DNA of 64,000 nucleotides from contig OZ026595.1 in NCBI GenBank assembly GCA_964020085.1, positions 20,362,653 through 20,426,652 on the forward strand, written 5' to 3'. Every line of letters starts with the position of its first letter. The stretch's first letter is position 1. The position numbers and the translations under genes were made by a program. The notes beneath the pieces are model-generated. The model did not search any database and was not told where the DNA came from. It saw only the letters and a program-made list of their open reading frames with translations. The DNA comes from Micromussa lordhowensis (lineage: Eukaryota; Cnidaria; Anthozoa; Scleractinia; Lobophylliidae). Shown here one piece after another: positions 12,602 through 23,349 of this stretch.

Positions 12602-15600
12602 CTTCAGATGCTTGATCGTAACTTTCCTCCTTAAGCTGCTGTATTTCTTCGTCAGTAAGCCTTTTTCGTCCTAAGGAGTAATATGGACGTAGTTTGTCAT
12701 AAATTAATATGTGACTTGCATTGATGTGACCACTTACATTCGGTAAACCTTCTGGTCAAGAAAATGAACACTGCCGTGACTAGACAGGTCTAGATACGCA
12801 CATACGTACTGCAACCCTATTTCTTACTTGGCACCTGTGACGTGTACGATCCGCGGACCTATTTATTACAATAATGAACTGTACTGTACCTGCCTCCACA
12901 GGCTTTATTCTTTTTAGCGCAAAAAGGATTGGGAGACTGGGAGTGAGCAAGAAAGCGCGGGCGGGAGCTGGTAGTGAATGAGGAGCGCGAGCACGGGGAG
13001 CGATGGGAAGGCTACTATCGCGTGGGAGACTGGGGACGAGGCAGGTGATGTAGTGCAAGTGTCTGCGTTTAAATTAAGCATAGACACACAGAGACAATTA
13101 CCATCACACTGGTAGAGTAAGTTGGCCTGTAGGATGTCAAACCTACTGAGTGCCTTCCGCTGACCAATTTCCACACCGCTGTGCAGAGGGATCAGTGTAT
13201 CAAGCATAACAGGAAAGCGGGAGAAGAATGCTTTATTGTAATGCATGATGGATCCGTAGTCGTACGGGACGTCCCGCGAGTCAATCCACTTCTTGCCAAA
13301 TCGGTAGAAGTTTCTTTCGTAACCTGTAGATGGAATGAATTAATAAACGTCATATATTACATTGATCACAAGATCTTAACAATTGGCTGGCCCATTTATC
13401 GATACACAGTATGGGGGCACGTCTAAATATGGCTTTTTCCCATGAGTGGTGGGGGCTGGGAGAATTTGAGACGGTTATGAAAACCCGAGAACGCGGTCGA
13501 GCGTTTTGCATAGCTTTCGAGAATTCTCCCAACCCCCTGAGTGTTAAGATGATCCACAAACAACGAAAAAGGTCCATTATTGCTTTTATAAAATATTTCT
13601 GTGTTTACTGACTCTCATCCATATACACCTATCGATCATGAGTTCTTTTAGAAGTAAGTATCAAGAGTATTGATTGTGTTTTCTAGCAACATGGCGTACA
13701 ATGAAGTTTCGCTGAAACGCTATTTGGTGCTGCAACCAAATAAAGTATTTGTTCATATCCTGTCATCTGATTTCTTGCCATGACATAAAAGCGCGTGATG
13801 TGATGTGACGTAATCCACCGTAGGAAAAAAGATGGCGGCTGTACATTTTACCACAATACCTTGCGAACCTAACACAGCAGATAAGACACAAGGAAAGCCA
13901 AATTTTTACAATATTTGTCCTTGTACTAGGGACATTGTGTATCGTAGGTTTGAAGATTTTACAACCCTTCTGTGCCTTTTTATGGAAGTTGTTAAAGTTT
14001 TCTTGCACTAAGAACTGTGGGTAAATGTACCAGTCGCCATCTTTTTTCCTACGGAGGATTGGATTTCATTTCATTTCATGTCATGTGATCTCAGCTACAA
14101 AGCTGTTTATCTATATGGTATGGAGGTGTCTGCATTGTAGAGGTAGAGTAGAGATTACTTATGATGTTCGAATAAGCCAATTTCGATATATTAAACTTCA
14201 CACTTCAAACAATGGACCTCAGCACGAGGCTCCGGGGCATAAACCCCACAAACACTGTAGTTATTCCCTAGAGCCTCGTGCTGAATTTTAATATATCGAA
14301 ATTGGTCTATTATTGCATCCTCAAAAATAGTTACGGTTCTACTAACCTAAATTTGAAGTATTAAAATCGAGTTAAAAATACTTCAAGCACCTCAGAAAGT
14401 CACTCCTCTGGAACTTTCTGTAGCGGAAGGAGTTCATTTTTTATTAAGACTCAAAACAGCTTGCACCTCTTACCTGGAAGAATGTTCTTTTTAAGAATAC
14501 GGACGTACTCGTTCCTGTCCGGTCGGCTGTGTTCGTGAAAGAAGCCGACAGCGTGACCCAACTCGTGGATAATATTTCCTACTTTACACCTCAAAGCCGG
14601 GCTACCGATAGTCAGTTTCTGGCTTTTATCCCCGCCGCGACCAACTCGAGAAGCGCAACTAGATAAAAATGAGAAAATAAATAAGATCTGATCGCAAAGC
14701 TTGAGGAAAAAAAACTAGCAGTAGAATGGGCGAAAATAAAAAAAAAACAATAATAGACATCGTCAAGATGTCTAAGGATCTTACTTCGGTGGTGGCTTTT
14801 ACGGATAACGGTTAATTTATTTTCCGGTTCCATACGGCTAACAGAAATCTTAGAAATTAATTTCCATTGTTTCAAAAAGTTAAAAATTAGCTCTCATTGT
14901 TTAAGAAGTTAAACTTTTATTTTGATTACCGTAAAACATATTTAAGGTCTTTGGAATAATCCGGGACAGAAAAAAAGGTATAATTATTAAAATTGTAGGC
15001 TAATATAGCTTACGAGGCACAAGGCACTAAAAAGTCTTGACAAGAGAACTTGATATTTATTTTCGTGGCTAAAATATTTTTACGGTTAATATTTTTTTAC
15101 TGCTAATGGTTAAAAGTTTCGAATTCTTACGCCTCACCAGTAACGACTAAAGTTTTGGCCCATTTTGCGACTAACAGTGAACTCCACTGAGACCCTCTCC
15201 TCAAGTTTCAATAAAAACTGAAGTAAAAATGCATTGATCATTGTGTTTCTGATTTTATAAGCCCTCCGGTCCTTTTTCACCTACTCCATCTCCCTTGGAG
15301 GACTGCCTTTTCGTTCATTTTCACAGCTGCATGTTTTCACCTTGAGACTAAATTGCTTCAGCTTCAGACTTCACCGCTTAATTTTACCTTGGAGAAACTG
15401 CGTACGTGTTGTAGTGTTTCGTTTTCAACATAAGTAGCCACTGTTAAAGCACCTACCCTCCTTCAAAGACGAAGTTGATGTATCCTAAATCCTCGGGCGG
15501 ATTCTTGACGCGTTTAAACTTGAGACAAGTGTGTTTCTGCCAATGACGCATGGCTGCACGAGCTCGTCTTCTGCCTATCCTATCTTGAGAGAAAAAAAAG

Positions 15601-15940
15601 ACATTAATTTAATTGACAAACAGCTGGTCATCCCAACATATAGACAAAGGACTACTAAATAGTTTCACTGAGCCCATTTAAAGCGGAAGAAATACTGAAT
15701 AGTAACGTTCGGTGAATAATTATGACAGAACAGAATAACTCTGTATACACATACCTACTCCTTTATCAAAGTTATAGTAGACTTTAGCTTTTGGCCAAAG
15801 GTACATTTTGTCTTTAATAAGGGCCCGTTTGGTGCCATCTTGTGTGTCGTCGCCTTTTTTTATCTTATCCAGAAAATCTTGCTGGTCTGGCGTTAACATC
15901 ATGTCTCCTTCAAAGTAGTCTTTGCCTAAGTTCTCTTCGC
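12602..15940 (-). CDS. Astacin metalloprotease unit B (second half of a double astacin, or a separate gene)
   Basis: M12A zinc endopeptidase unit in five exons: 15755-15940, 15457-15583, 14474-14658, 13102-13323, 12602-12670. Phases match at every junction. The first exon holds the prodomain with the inhibitory FEGD motif (numbering from the unit A start: F470-D473). The second covers the start of the catalytic domain (AAMRHWQKHTCLKF). The third has GCASRVGRGG and the zinc site HELGHAVGFFHEHSRPDRNEY (H596, E597, H600, H606). The fourth has the Met-turn GSIMHY (651-655) and the terminal YQC cysteine. The four cysteines of the two standard astacin disulfides are present. The last recognised exon is a charged tail of 23 residues; the stop codon was not found. 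No signal-peptide exon lies directly before the prodomain exon, and unit A reads into it in phase. Confidence 0.85.
13811..14061. mobile_element. MITE-like element with about 40-base TIRs (in an astacin intron)
   Basis: Left end AATCCACCGTAGGAAAAAAG then ATGGCGGCTGTACATTT; right end AAATGTACCAGTCGCCATCT then TTTTTTCCTACGGAGGATT. It sits between two unit B exons. The 170-base core is non-coding. Confidence 0.75.
14170..14313. mobile_element. Foldback element, family B, copy 2
   Basis: Ends AGCCAATTTCGATATATTA and TAATATATCGAAATTGGTCT. The inner hairpin is CAGCACGAGGCTCCGGGGC and CTAGAGCCTCGTGCTGA. Same family as the copy at 10157-10313, here in an astacin unit B intron. Confidence 0.8.
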
Positions 15941-16274
15941 CTACAGAACAAGCAAGACGTTTGTTATATTATATTTTATCTTTGACACTTAAAGGGAATG
16001 GCTGCGAGTCATAAGCTTGGTTTAAAATTGAACCAAGGTTAAACAATAAGACAAAAACATTTTAAGGTTGTTAGCTTCTCGCTCCTTTATTCTGACCAAT
16101 GAAGCTTGATGGATGACATTTTTTGTATTCTCCCGCACTTTTCATTTCCTAGTAGCTGTAGATTTGGCCGGTGACATGAAACACTGGTTCCTGGGACATC
16201 GCAACATACATGAAAGGTAACATGTATAGCTATTGTTTAAGTCAATTCTAAAGATCAAAAGTACTTAAACATGC

Positions 16275-19200
16275 CTATATCGTCATTGTCTTGTTGTTGA
16301 ACTGAATCTTCTTCTTCTTGAGCGAGCGTTGCTCTATCTGTGGCCAGTTGATTCGGTGTTTCTGGGGCACTCACAGGTGTACTGACATCTGTAGCACAAG
16401 GAAAGAAAAAGCCAAAAAAAATGCATATCAAATAACAAGATGACGTTAAAAATGTCGCCAGCTTGGTTGTTCTTATGATCTTGTCTAAAATAAAACGTTT
16501 ATTCGTGATCATAACTGGTGATCATAGCTAAAACTGGCATGGCTTGCAGTGGGCAACTTTAGGGTAAGGCGTTCGCTGCTTTAGACTGATCTTGAGATAT
16601 AACAAGGAATTCATGCAATATATTGAACAAAATGAATCACTTTGAAACGCTCACCTCGGGAGTAAGGTAACACTTCGCCTTCATCGTCGTCTCCTTCCAA
16701 TATATCTGCTTCATCCACTTTGTAAGCTTTGTGCAACTGAGGTTTAAGCTGATTTTCTTTAAACACCATCGACCTAGAATCAGCCGTGTCATGCTTGATT
16801 GCCTTATCACTCGTTTTAGCTTGAGTGAACGTTTTGGGGGTTGTTTTGCTCTTCAAGATCGTATGCAGATGGCTACTCTTTTTCTGTGTGTTGTGGGATG
16901 TAGCGTCCTTTTTCATAGATGTCTCTGCTTTTCCACTGTGCTTTTTGTGCTTATGTTTCTGAACTTTACTTCTAAGCACCTTGACTTCATGCTCACGCAG
17001 TGGTCGTTCCCATAATTCGTTGTGTGCAGAGTCTTGTTTCATCTTATTGTCTTTTATTACTTCATCCCGGTAACCTGAACAACAAGCATTTTGAATTGTT
17101 GTCATAGTTACCCGATACTAAGTGAAGGTAAACTACTTAAAATGTGAAAACGTCGAGATTAAAAATGATAGTAATAAATTATTAAGTATCTTCGAAAAAT
17201 ATTTGCAATGATTTTCGGGAAAGTTCAGAATCTTAGGAAGGTCCTAGAACAGGTGTTGGTTATCTTTGGGGATATGGGACAGTATCTCTGGTAAATCTCT
17301 CAGGAAAAGATCGAAGTAACTTAAAATTTGGAAGATTCTACGGTAGCAATACTCGGTATGGTATTCGTTGTGTTGATCAAAATCGTTTGGGTGAGATTCA
17401 GGGAGCTCTCATAAGATAAATGAGATATCTTTACCGGTATCATACCAGTAAGGCCTTTTATTTTGTTTATGGGTAATTGTTTTTGCTGTGTGGACATGAA
17501 ATCCGCACATGTATCTCCTTGCCGGCTCCTTGGAACTCCCCCCCCCCCCCCCCCCCCCCCGCAGTGCCGTATTTAGGCAAACGCACGTTTTTGGCAAAAC
17601 AAGCTTGACGAACGCCAGAAGTCGCAAACACAAGGAATTCCTGTTTGTCGAAACCACAAGGAATCTTATAACAAGTGAAACGGCCATACCTGGACAACTA
17701 TACAACAAGTTCCCTTGTTGAACATCTAGGTCGCTAAGGCCGACCCTTTGACCAATGGTTGCTGTGGTTGTTTGTGTGGGCTCCAGAGTTCGTAAACCTT
17801 CTCCTTTAGTAAAGAAGAATTCCCCGTAGTGCATAACAGAGCCATAGTCGTAGCCAACATGGAGCGAGTCGACCGTTTCAGTAGTTTCTTTTTCGAAGTT
17901 TTTTTGATAACCTGGTCAATAACGTTCATATCGGTGAAAAGAGTTATGTTGTTATCTTATATATTTATTCAAATGCATTTTATTTACATAGCTTAATTAA
18001 TATTACAGTTTGTAGGATTTTTTTGTCTGTACTTAAAGGGAATGAAAAAAGCGACAAAAGTCGCATTTTTATAGTCATCTGGAATTGTTAAAGCAATTGC
18101 ATGGTCTTATGTTATATTATTTTATTTGTTGATAGTGTTATTACGTAAGCTGTGTTACTATAATATGTTATCGCTCTGTCGCTGCGTGAAGGGGAAGAAA
18201 AAAGAGAAGTACAGTGAAAACGAAAGTGTTATTGCATAGCAATTCACATAGAGTAACTACGAAGACTTGATTGATCATCGCAGTTATACACAACTTAAGA
18301 AGTTGTGAAATATTGAAGGCTGAAAAAAAAAAATGAGGCCTGAACGGGATTCGAACCCATGACCTCTGCGATACCGGTGCAGTGCTCTACCAACTGAGCT
18401 ATCATGCCAACTGAGAGCTGGTCACGTTGTGAGTTCGAAATATACCCGTAGATGATGAAAAATATATGAAAGATAATATATTTGAACTGCTGAGAAAGAT
18501 ATGAAGACCTGTTTTTTCAGACTTTAATTTCACAACTGCTTAAGTTGTGTATGACTGCGATGATCAATTATGTCTTCATATCTTTCTCCGCAGTTCAAAT
18601 ATATGATCTTTCATATATTCACTTACATAGAGTAACTACCTCGGATTACAATATCCAGTCCAAAAAAAATCATCAGAATTGACTCACGTAACCAAAGAAG
18701 TCAGCCGTCTAAAGACTGGCAAACTTATTTTGTGACTCTGAAAGTGCTTGTGTACTCACCGCCTTCAATATTGCCCCAGTGAACAGTGACGTACTGATCG
18801 CGGTCCGGTCGACTGTGTTCGTGAAAGAACCCCAAAGAATGTGCAATTTCGTGCACAATGTTACCATGTTTACAAGTAATTGTGCCATCTGGGTTTCCGA
18901 CTGAAATTGTCTGTTCGCCACCGATGCGTCCAACATAAGACGAACATCTAAAAAGTGCAAATAGAAATCATTATCCACCAGTGATCAAATTTTCAGTTTG
19001 AGTACAATACTAGAAAATGTTTAGTTTCCATTTATTTCTTGTCCGGCTGTTTTTCACCGTGAAAGCAGACTTGTTCATGCGACCTTCTAGAACTTGTTTT
19101 TTTTTCCTTTTTGTTGTCTGTCTGTCTTTTCAGAGTAGTAACCTTATCCCTGGCTTAATAGCCACCCACTGGATACAGATCACTCACTTAAGTGATCATT

Positions 19201-22200
19201 CTTATAACGTGTATACTTAGAATGGCGAGCGATTTCAGCTAAACTTCACATGAATTGCATTTGAGAATGTGAGGATATTGCTGATAAACTTGCTGCTGTA
19301 ATGATACTTATTTAAAGTAGTTCCTTTTCGGTGCGCTTCGGTGGCATAACCGGCGGGCTCGTTTGGTCGAGCTATGGTTCGTATTTTGGCGAGGCGAGAC
19401 GTGTCATATGAGTCGAGCAAAATATCCATGGCGGGACCAAAGGAGCCTGATGTGCCCCCGAAGTGTACCAAAAAGGTACGATTAGGTATTTACCGTACCC
19501 AAATTCAGACAAGTGCCGGATCATGATTTCTCAGCCATATCAGGTTAGTGACTTGATATCGCAATTAAAAGGATGGTCCTTCATCAACATGAAGAAAGTT
19601 GGCTCGGAGTCTTTGAATAATTCACAATATTAACAGTTGTATTATATTTTTATCGGGAAGCTTCATCAATTATATTTCAAACTTTTCACAAAATGTCATT
19701 TTGATTTGTGGCGTTTGTATATGTGATGGTGGTAATTTATGTGAGTGCTATTGAAACAAGAGGCATTACTTTAAAAAAAAATTATGGATTGTTCTCTGGG
19801 CTAAGTGGCAACAGGACTCCAGTTTTGTTACCCATTTTCTACTTTAGAAGTTACATAATATAATAAGTCGTACGTACCCTACCTCGTAGACAAATTTTAT
19901 ATAGTCGTCGTCAGCATCAGTTTTCGTTCGGAACGTAAGGCACGTTTTACTGCCCCACTCGCCAATTGCTGACTCAATATAACCTTGACTTTCAGCACCT
20001 GCAGTCAAAGCAAAATTTCATTCACGTGCAGATGTAGCTAACTCCATTAATGAATTATTAACAGCTAGCAGAGAATTTTAAATGTTTGTCAAAACAAGCA
20101 AAATATCATGGATTTTGACATGATCTATCCTCTCCTACCATAGTGCAGCCTACTTTAGCCGACTGGTATAGTATTGTGTAGGATTAATTGGGTATTTTGG
20201 TTTTTTTTAGAAAAAGCTACTTCTTCATCATTATCAATAAGACCATCAACAAACGCTCTAGCTATATGTATGTGCTGCAGTTGCTCGCCAATTATGTTTG
20301 ATCTAATAATATAAAGGTCAAGTCAGATTTCGGTCTTTGGAGTACCTCCCCCCCCCCCCCCCCCCAGGTTTATACATCAATATAAATTCCTAGGTTAACG
20401 TGATAAACACAAACTCGTTTTAAATCTTTCTAGAGAGAATAAACCAGTTCACTTCCTGTCATGGACCACCTCCTGTATCATGGCATTCCTCTCACGTCGA
20501 ATGACCTGGTTCAGCCAATAATGTAGAAGCTAGCACATGCACAGTTTATCCTCATAATTTCACGCTTCACCTGGCTAAACAACAGCTGAACTTCTCTCGC
20601 GCAGAACATACATCCCCTCCCTCAATCCTTCACTCTCTCCCACCTTCTCTCTTCACTGATTTAGTCCTATCTGTTGGGTGTGGTGGCCTGATCTTGTGTG
20701 AGCTTACTTCGTCCTTGTTTTGAGACAAGAACCTTGCAATTAATGTTCACATAAAGTCTTTATATTTGCAACTTACTCAGATCGTCAGCAACAGAGTATG
20801 GAACCTCTTGGTTGGGCCACAATTTTCTCACATCTTTTATAAGAGCTCTTGTTTGGAGGTTGCCTCCGTGTCGGGTTGATTTTATATAATCTTTCAGCTG
20901 TTGAGTCAGTTTGATGTCTCCTTCAAAGTAGTCCATTCCCTTGTTTAACTCGCCATATGTTGCTGAAAATGTGCAAGTCCATAGAGAGAAACCGTTATAA
21001 ATCAGTTACATAAGGAAAGGGAAGGATTGGTTCATCGTGTACAGCCTGAAATCATTCTACTTTCGCGTAAGAATGCTACAACAGTGAATGTTAAAAGAAC
21101 TATTATTTTGAACAGATACGAGAGCGATGGACACAGTTCATGGTATATGGTGTGATGGTATTCAAACGAGAAAAATCAGTGACCGATCTGATGAACCTAA
21201 TAATTTCACATTATTTTATGTTCTTGTACAGCTTCGACTAACTGCGGAGATGTTGTTAGAACTGGTGGTGGTTATGGTCGGCGTCATGATCAGAACTTTT
21301 ATATATTACATTAAAGATAAAAAGATCATTCATTACCTTCCACTTCTTGGTCGTACAGCTTTAGGGTCGTTGGGTCCCCCACCCGGTTTGGTTCTGTTAT
21401 ATTGTTTGCTATGCTAAAAGCTGCCAGAGAGGACAAAGTTATTTTGTGTTGCATTCCTATATATAAAAATGTGCTTTTCCAGAGCCTTACAAAACTACAT
21501 GCAGCCCAAGTGTACATGTATATCGCACTGTTCGATTACACAAAAAACCTGCAGTACATTGCTAAACCAAAGTCAATGTTGATCTATGGTGAAAATCGGC
21601 TCATACTCATTTTCGATCAATAAGATACTTTCCCCTGATGACATTTTACCCCTCAGATGTCATTTGTAACAATTTCAGGTTATCAATGCAATTTCAACGT
21701 ATTGTTAGAAGACGACAAGTGCTCAAATTGCATTCAGAAGGGTTTTTTTTCTTCTTCCTCTTCTTGGCCAAGTGTTTTATAGTTTATCTCGTTAGTTAAT
21801 TAATGGTTGGCAGGCTTCTAATGATATTAAGTGTCCCCAGTTAGTAGAGGAGTGTTTCCTTTCGCCTAACTAAATTTCGACTCGATAATAAGTTTTTGAT
21901 TGGTTGGTTGATTGGTTTGATCGACTGATTGATTGATCAATCGATCGAAATCAAGAAAGACAAAAGTGTGGCGCAAAGCATTATTTCGGACGTTGTTGTT
22001 GTTGTTGTTTGTACTCCAACCCATTCCATTCAGTTCCAAAATATGAATCTTAAGATTCCATAGAAACTACGACATTATCTTGTCCATAATAAAAGTTCAG
22101 CCACTTTAAAGTCAATGATCTATTTCAAAATTACGAAATCTAAGTTCGTTTAGTCTATTAGGTGGCTAAGAAATCTTTAATCAAGTCACCCTGAACACTG

Positions 22201-22276
22201 TTTACTCAGTCCTCTTACCTCTGCATATGAAAAGCTGTAGAATCAGCAGAATGACAGGGAGGCCCAAACCTTTCAT
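16275..22276 (-). CDS. Astacin metalloprotease unit A with signal peptide and basic linker
   Basis: Eight exons: 22219-22276, 21337-21408, 20777-20962, 19878-19998, 18760-18947, 17690-17911, 16655-17074, 16275-16388. All junction phases agree. Residues 1-19 are a signal peptide (MKGLGLPVILLILQLF...). The prodomain carries the FEGD motif (F56-D59) whose Asp blocks the zinc in astacin zymogens. The catalytic domain has GCSSYVGRIGG, the zinc site H178-E179-I-A-H182...H188 with HSRPDRDQY, and the Met-turn GSVMHY (S233-Y237). Family knowledge: secreted, processed by prodomain removal, cleaves matrix, growth-factor or dietary proteins. After the domain the frame continues into a 140-residue Lys/His-rich linker (283-422) and an acidic Gln/Glu exon (423-460), then in phase into unit B. 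Both linker exons and the last donor (a GC donor) are less certain than the catalytic exons. Confidence 0.85.
17539..17561. repeat. Poly(C) tract in an astacin intron
   Basis: More than 20 consecutive C residues. The poly-Pro and poly-Gly frames here are artefacts. A similar poly(C) run lies at about 20347-20366. Confidence 0.9.
18261..18624 (-). mobile_element. tRNA-derived composite insertion with 15-base target duplication
   Basis: The 15-mer ACATAGAGTAACTAC occurs at 18246-18260 and again at 18625-18639, bracketing 364 bases. Inside is a tRNA-like domain on the minus strand (18336-18408) with A box TAGCTCAGTTGG and B box GGTTCGAATCC. Two further sets of inverted arms surround it: GTTATACACAACTTAAG against CTTAAGTTGTGTATGAC, and GAGAAAGATATGAAGAC against its complement. 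It lies in an intron of astacin unit A. The structure fits a SINE or a foldback element that captured a tRNA-derived segment. Confidence 0.8.
18336..18408 (-). tRNA. Decayed tRNA-like sequence (Thr-GGT-like), part of a repeat
   Basis: Cloverleaf parts can be read: acceptor GGCATGA with TCAGGCC (one mismatch), D arm GCTC/GAGC, and a T arm around GGTTCGAATCC. The anticodon arm is CTGCA-CCGGTAT-CGCAG, which has a mismatch at the base of the loop and C instead of the near-universal U at position 33. The anticodon would be GGT. Its position inside a target-duplicated repeat and these defects argue against a working tRNA. Confidence 0.45.
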
Positions 22277-22386
22277 TCTTCCTCTCTTACGGTCACTCTA
22301 GACTTATTTAAAAATCAACAACATAAGAAAGATGGCTTATAATCTTGACTTTCTAAGTTAACCACTATAACGAATAGGTATTATTT

Positions 22387-22577
22387 TAGGGTGCGTTCCT
22401 TTGGGGTGATCTGGGTCAGGATCAGTGATCCAAGATCACTCGGATCATGGTACATCAAAGAAGGCGATGAATCTCCGTGACCAGAGTGAATTCATTGGTT
22501 CCTTTGATGTACCATGATCCGTATGATCTTGGATCACTGATCCTGACCCAGATCACTTTAAAGGAACGCGCCCTTAG
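22387..22577. mobile_element. Near-perfect foldback element upstream of the astacin gene
   Basis: Arms of about 75 bases: GATCTGGGTCAGGATCAGTG, ATCCAAGATCA and GGATCATGGTACATCAAAG on the left, each with its complement on the right. The ends (AGGGTGCGTTCCTTT and AAAGGAACGCGCCCT) differ slightly. It begins about 110 bases upstream of the astacin start codon, so it could affect that promoter region. Confidence 0.85.
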
Positions 22578-22679
22578 AATAGTCGGGTTAGAGTGCCGAG
22601 ATCTATGCTTGCATGCGGTAAGATTTCACAGAAACCTATTATGTATAATGTCCAAAATATTAGCTTTGGTTTTAAAAAT

Positions 22680-22830
22680 AATTTCTATTTACATGGCTAA
22701 GAAAGTGTTAAAAAATAAAAACACCGAACGTCTTCGACACTAGGTCTTCCTCAGGGTGAAGATGACCTAGTGCCGAAAACGTTCGGTGTTTATACTTTTT
22801 AACACTGTTTAGCCCTGTAAATAGAAATTG
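22680..22830. repeat. Foldback element
   Basis: Arms of about 65 bases with AATTTCTATTTACATGGCTAA and AAACACCGAACGTCTTCG on the left against CGAAAACGTTCGGTGTTT and AGCCCTGTAAATAGAAATT on the right. The loop is near CTCAGGGTGAAGATG. Confidence 0.8.
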
Positions 22831-23239
22831 TCATTATGTATAATAGTTACAATTTGTCATTTATGAGAGGGAACAATACCCTTTTTTATTACATGGCTGT
22901 GTCTCACAAGAACTGGGGACAACAGAATCGCAAATTTGATAGGTTGAAATCGATATTGAGCACGGTCTAGATTTTTCCACCTAGACCGGCATTTAGACCA
23001 GTTACATTTTGCGGTGAAAAAGTTGTACACTAAGATACAAAAATATTGACTATTTTCTTCTAAAAATATTAGTAGAAGTATCAAAAAGCCTGATGAGAAA
23101 CAAATGCAAAGAAGACGAGAAAACTTTGGCAGATTTAATAAGTTCAGGTCATCGCCGTTCGCAAGCAAAATGTCAGCTACAACAAAACAATTAACATTAA
23201 GCGTATTACATTTTTCTTGTTTGTCATATGACAAACATC

Positions 23240-23349
23240 TTATTAACCGAGCTTAGTCGGCCTGTATGAGAGAATCTTGACCTCGGTCGCGTGTACAGAC
23301 CTCACTGCGAGCGCGGTCAAGATTCTCCCATACAGACCGACTAGGATAA
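23240..23349. repeat. Foldback element
   Basis: Arms: TTAGTCGGCCTGTATGAGAG with AATCTTGACC on the left; GGTCAAGATTCTCCCATACA with GACCGACTAGGATAA on the right. Confidence 0.75.

Noticed and set aside
13440..13545. Inverted words GGGCTGGGAGAATTTGAG / GAATTCTCCCAACCCCC
   Set aside because: Arms are short and imperfect; probably a small hairpin repeat but not supported as an element.
15941..16254. Possible signal-peptide exon for astacin unit B
   Set aside because: No ATG followed by a hydrophobic segment with a phase-1 donor was found in this interval.
17409..17834. 141-residue minus frame containing poly-Gly
   Set aside because: Its first part is the true astacin exon 17690-17911; beyond the donor it reads into an intron with a poly(C) tract.
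18336..18408. Functional tRNA-Thr gene
   Set aside because: Anticodon stem mismatch, C at position 33, and location inside a target-duplicated repeat; treated as tRNA-derived.
19235..19471. 78-residue minus frame (TSGSFGPAMDILLDSYDTSRL)
   Set aside because: Within an astacin intron, no splice context and no family recognised; could be a repeat fragment.
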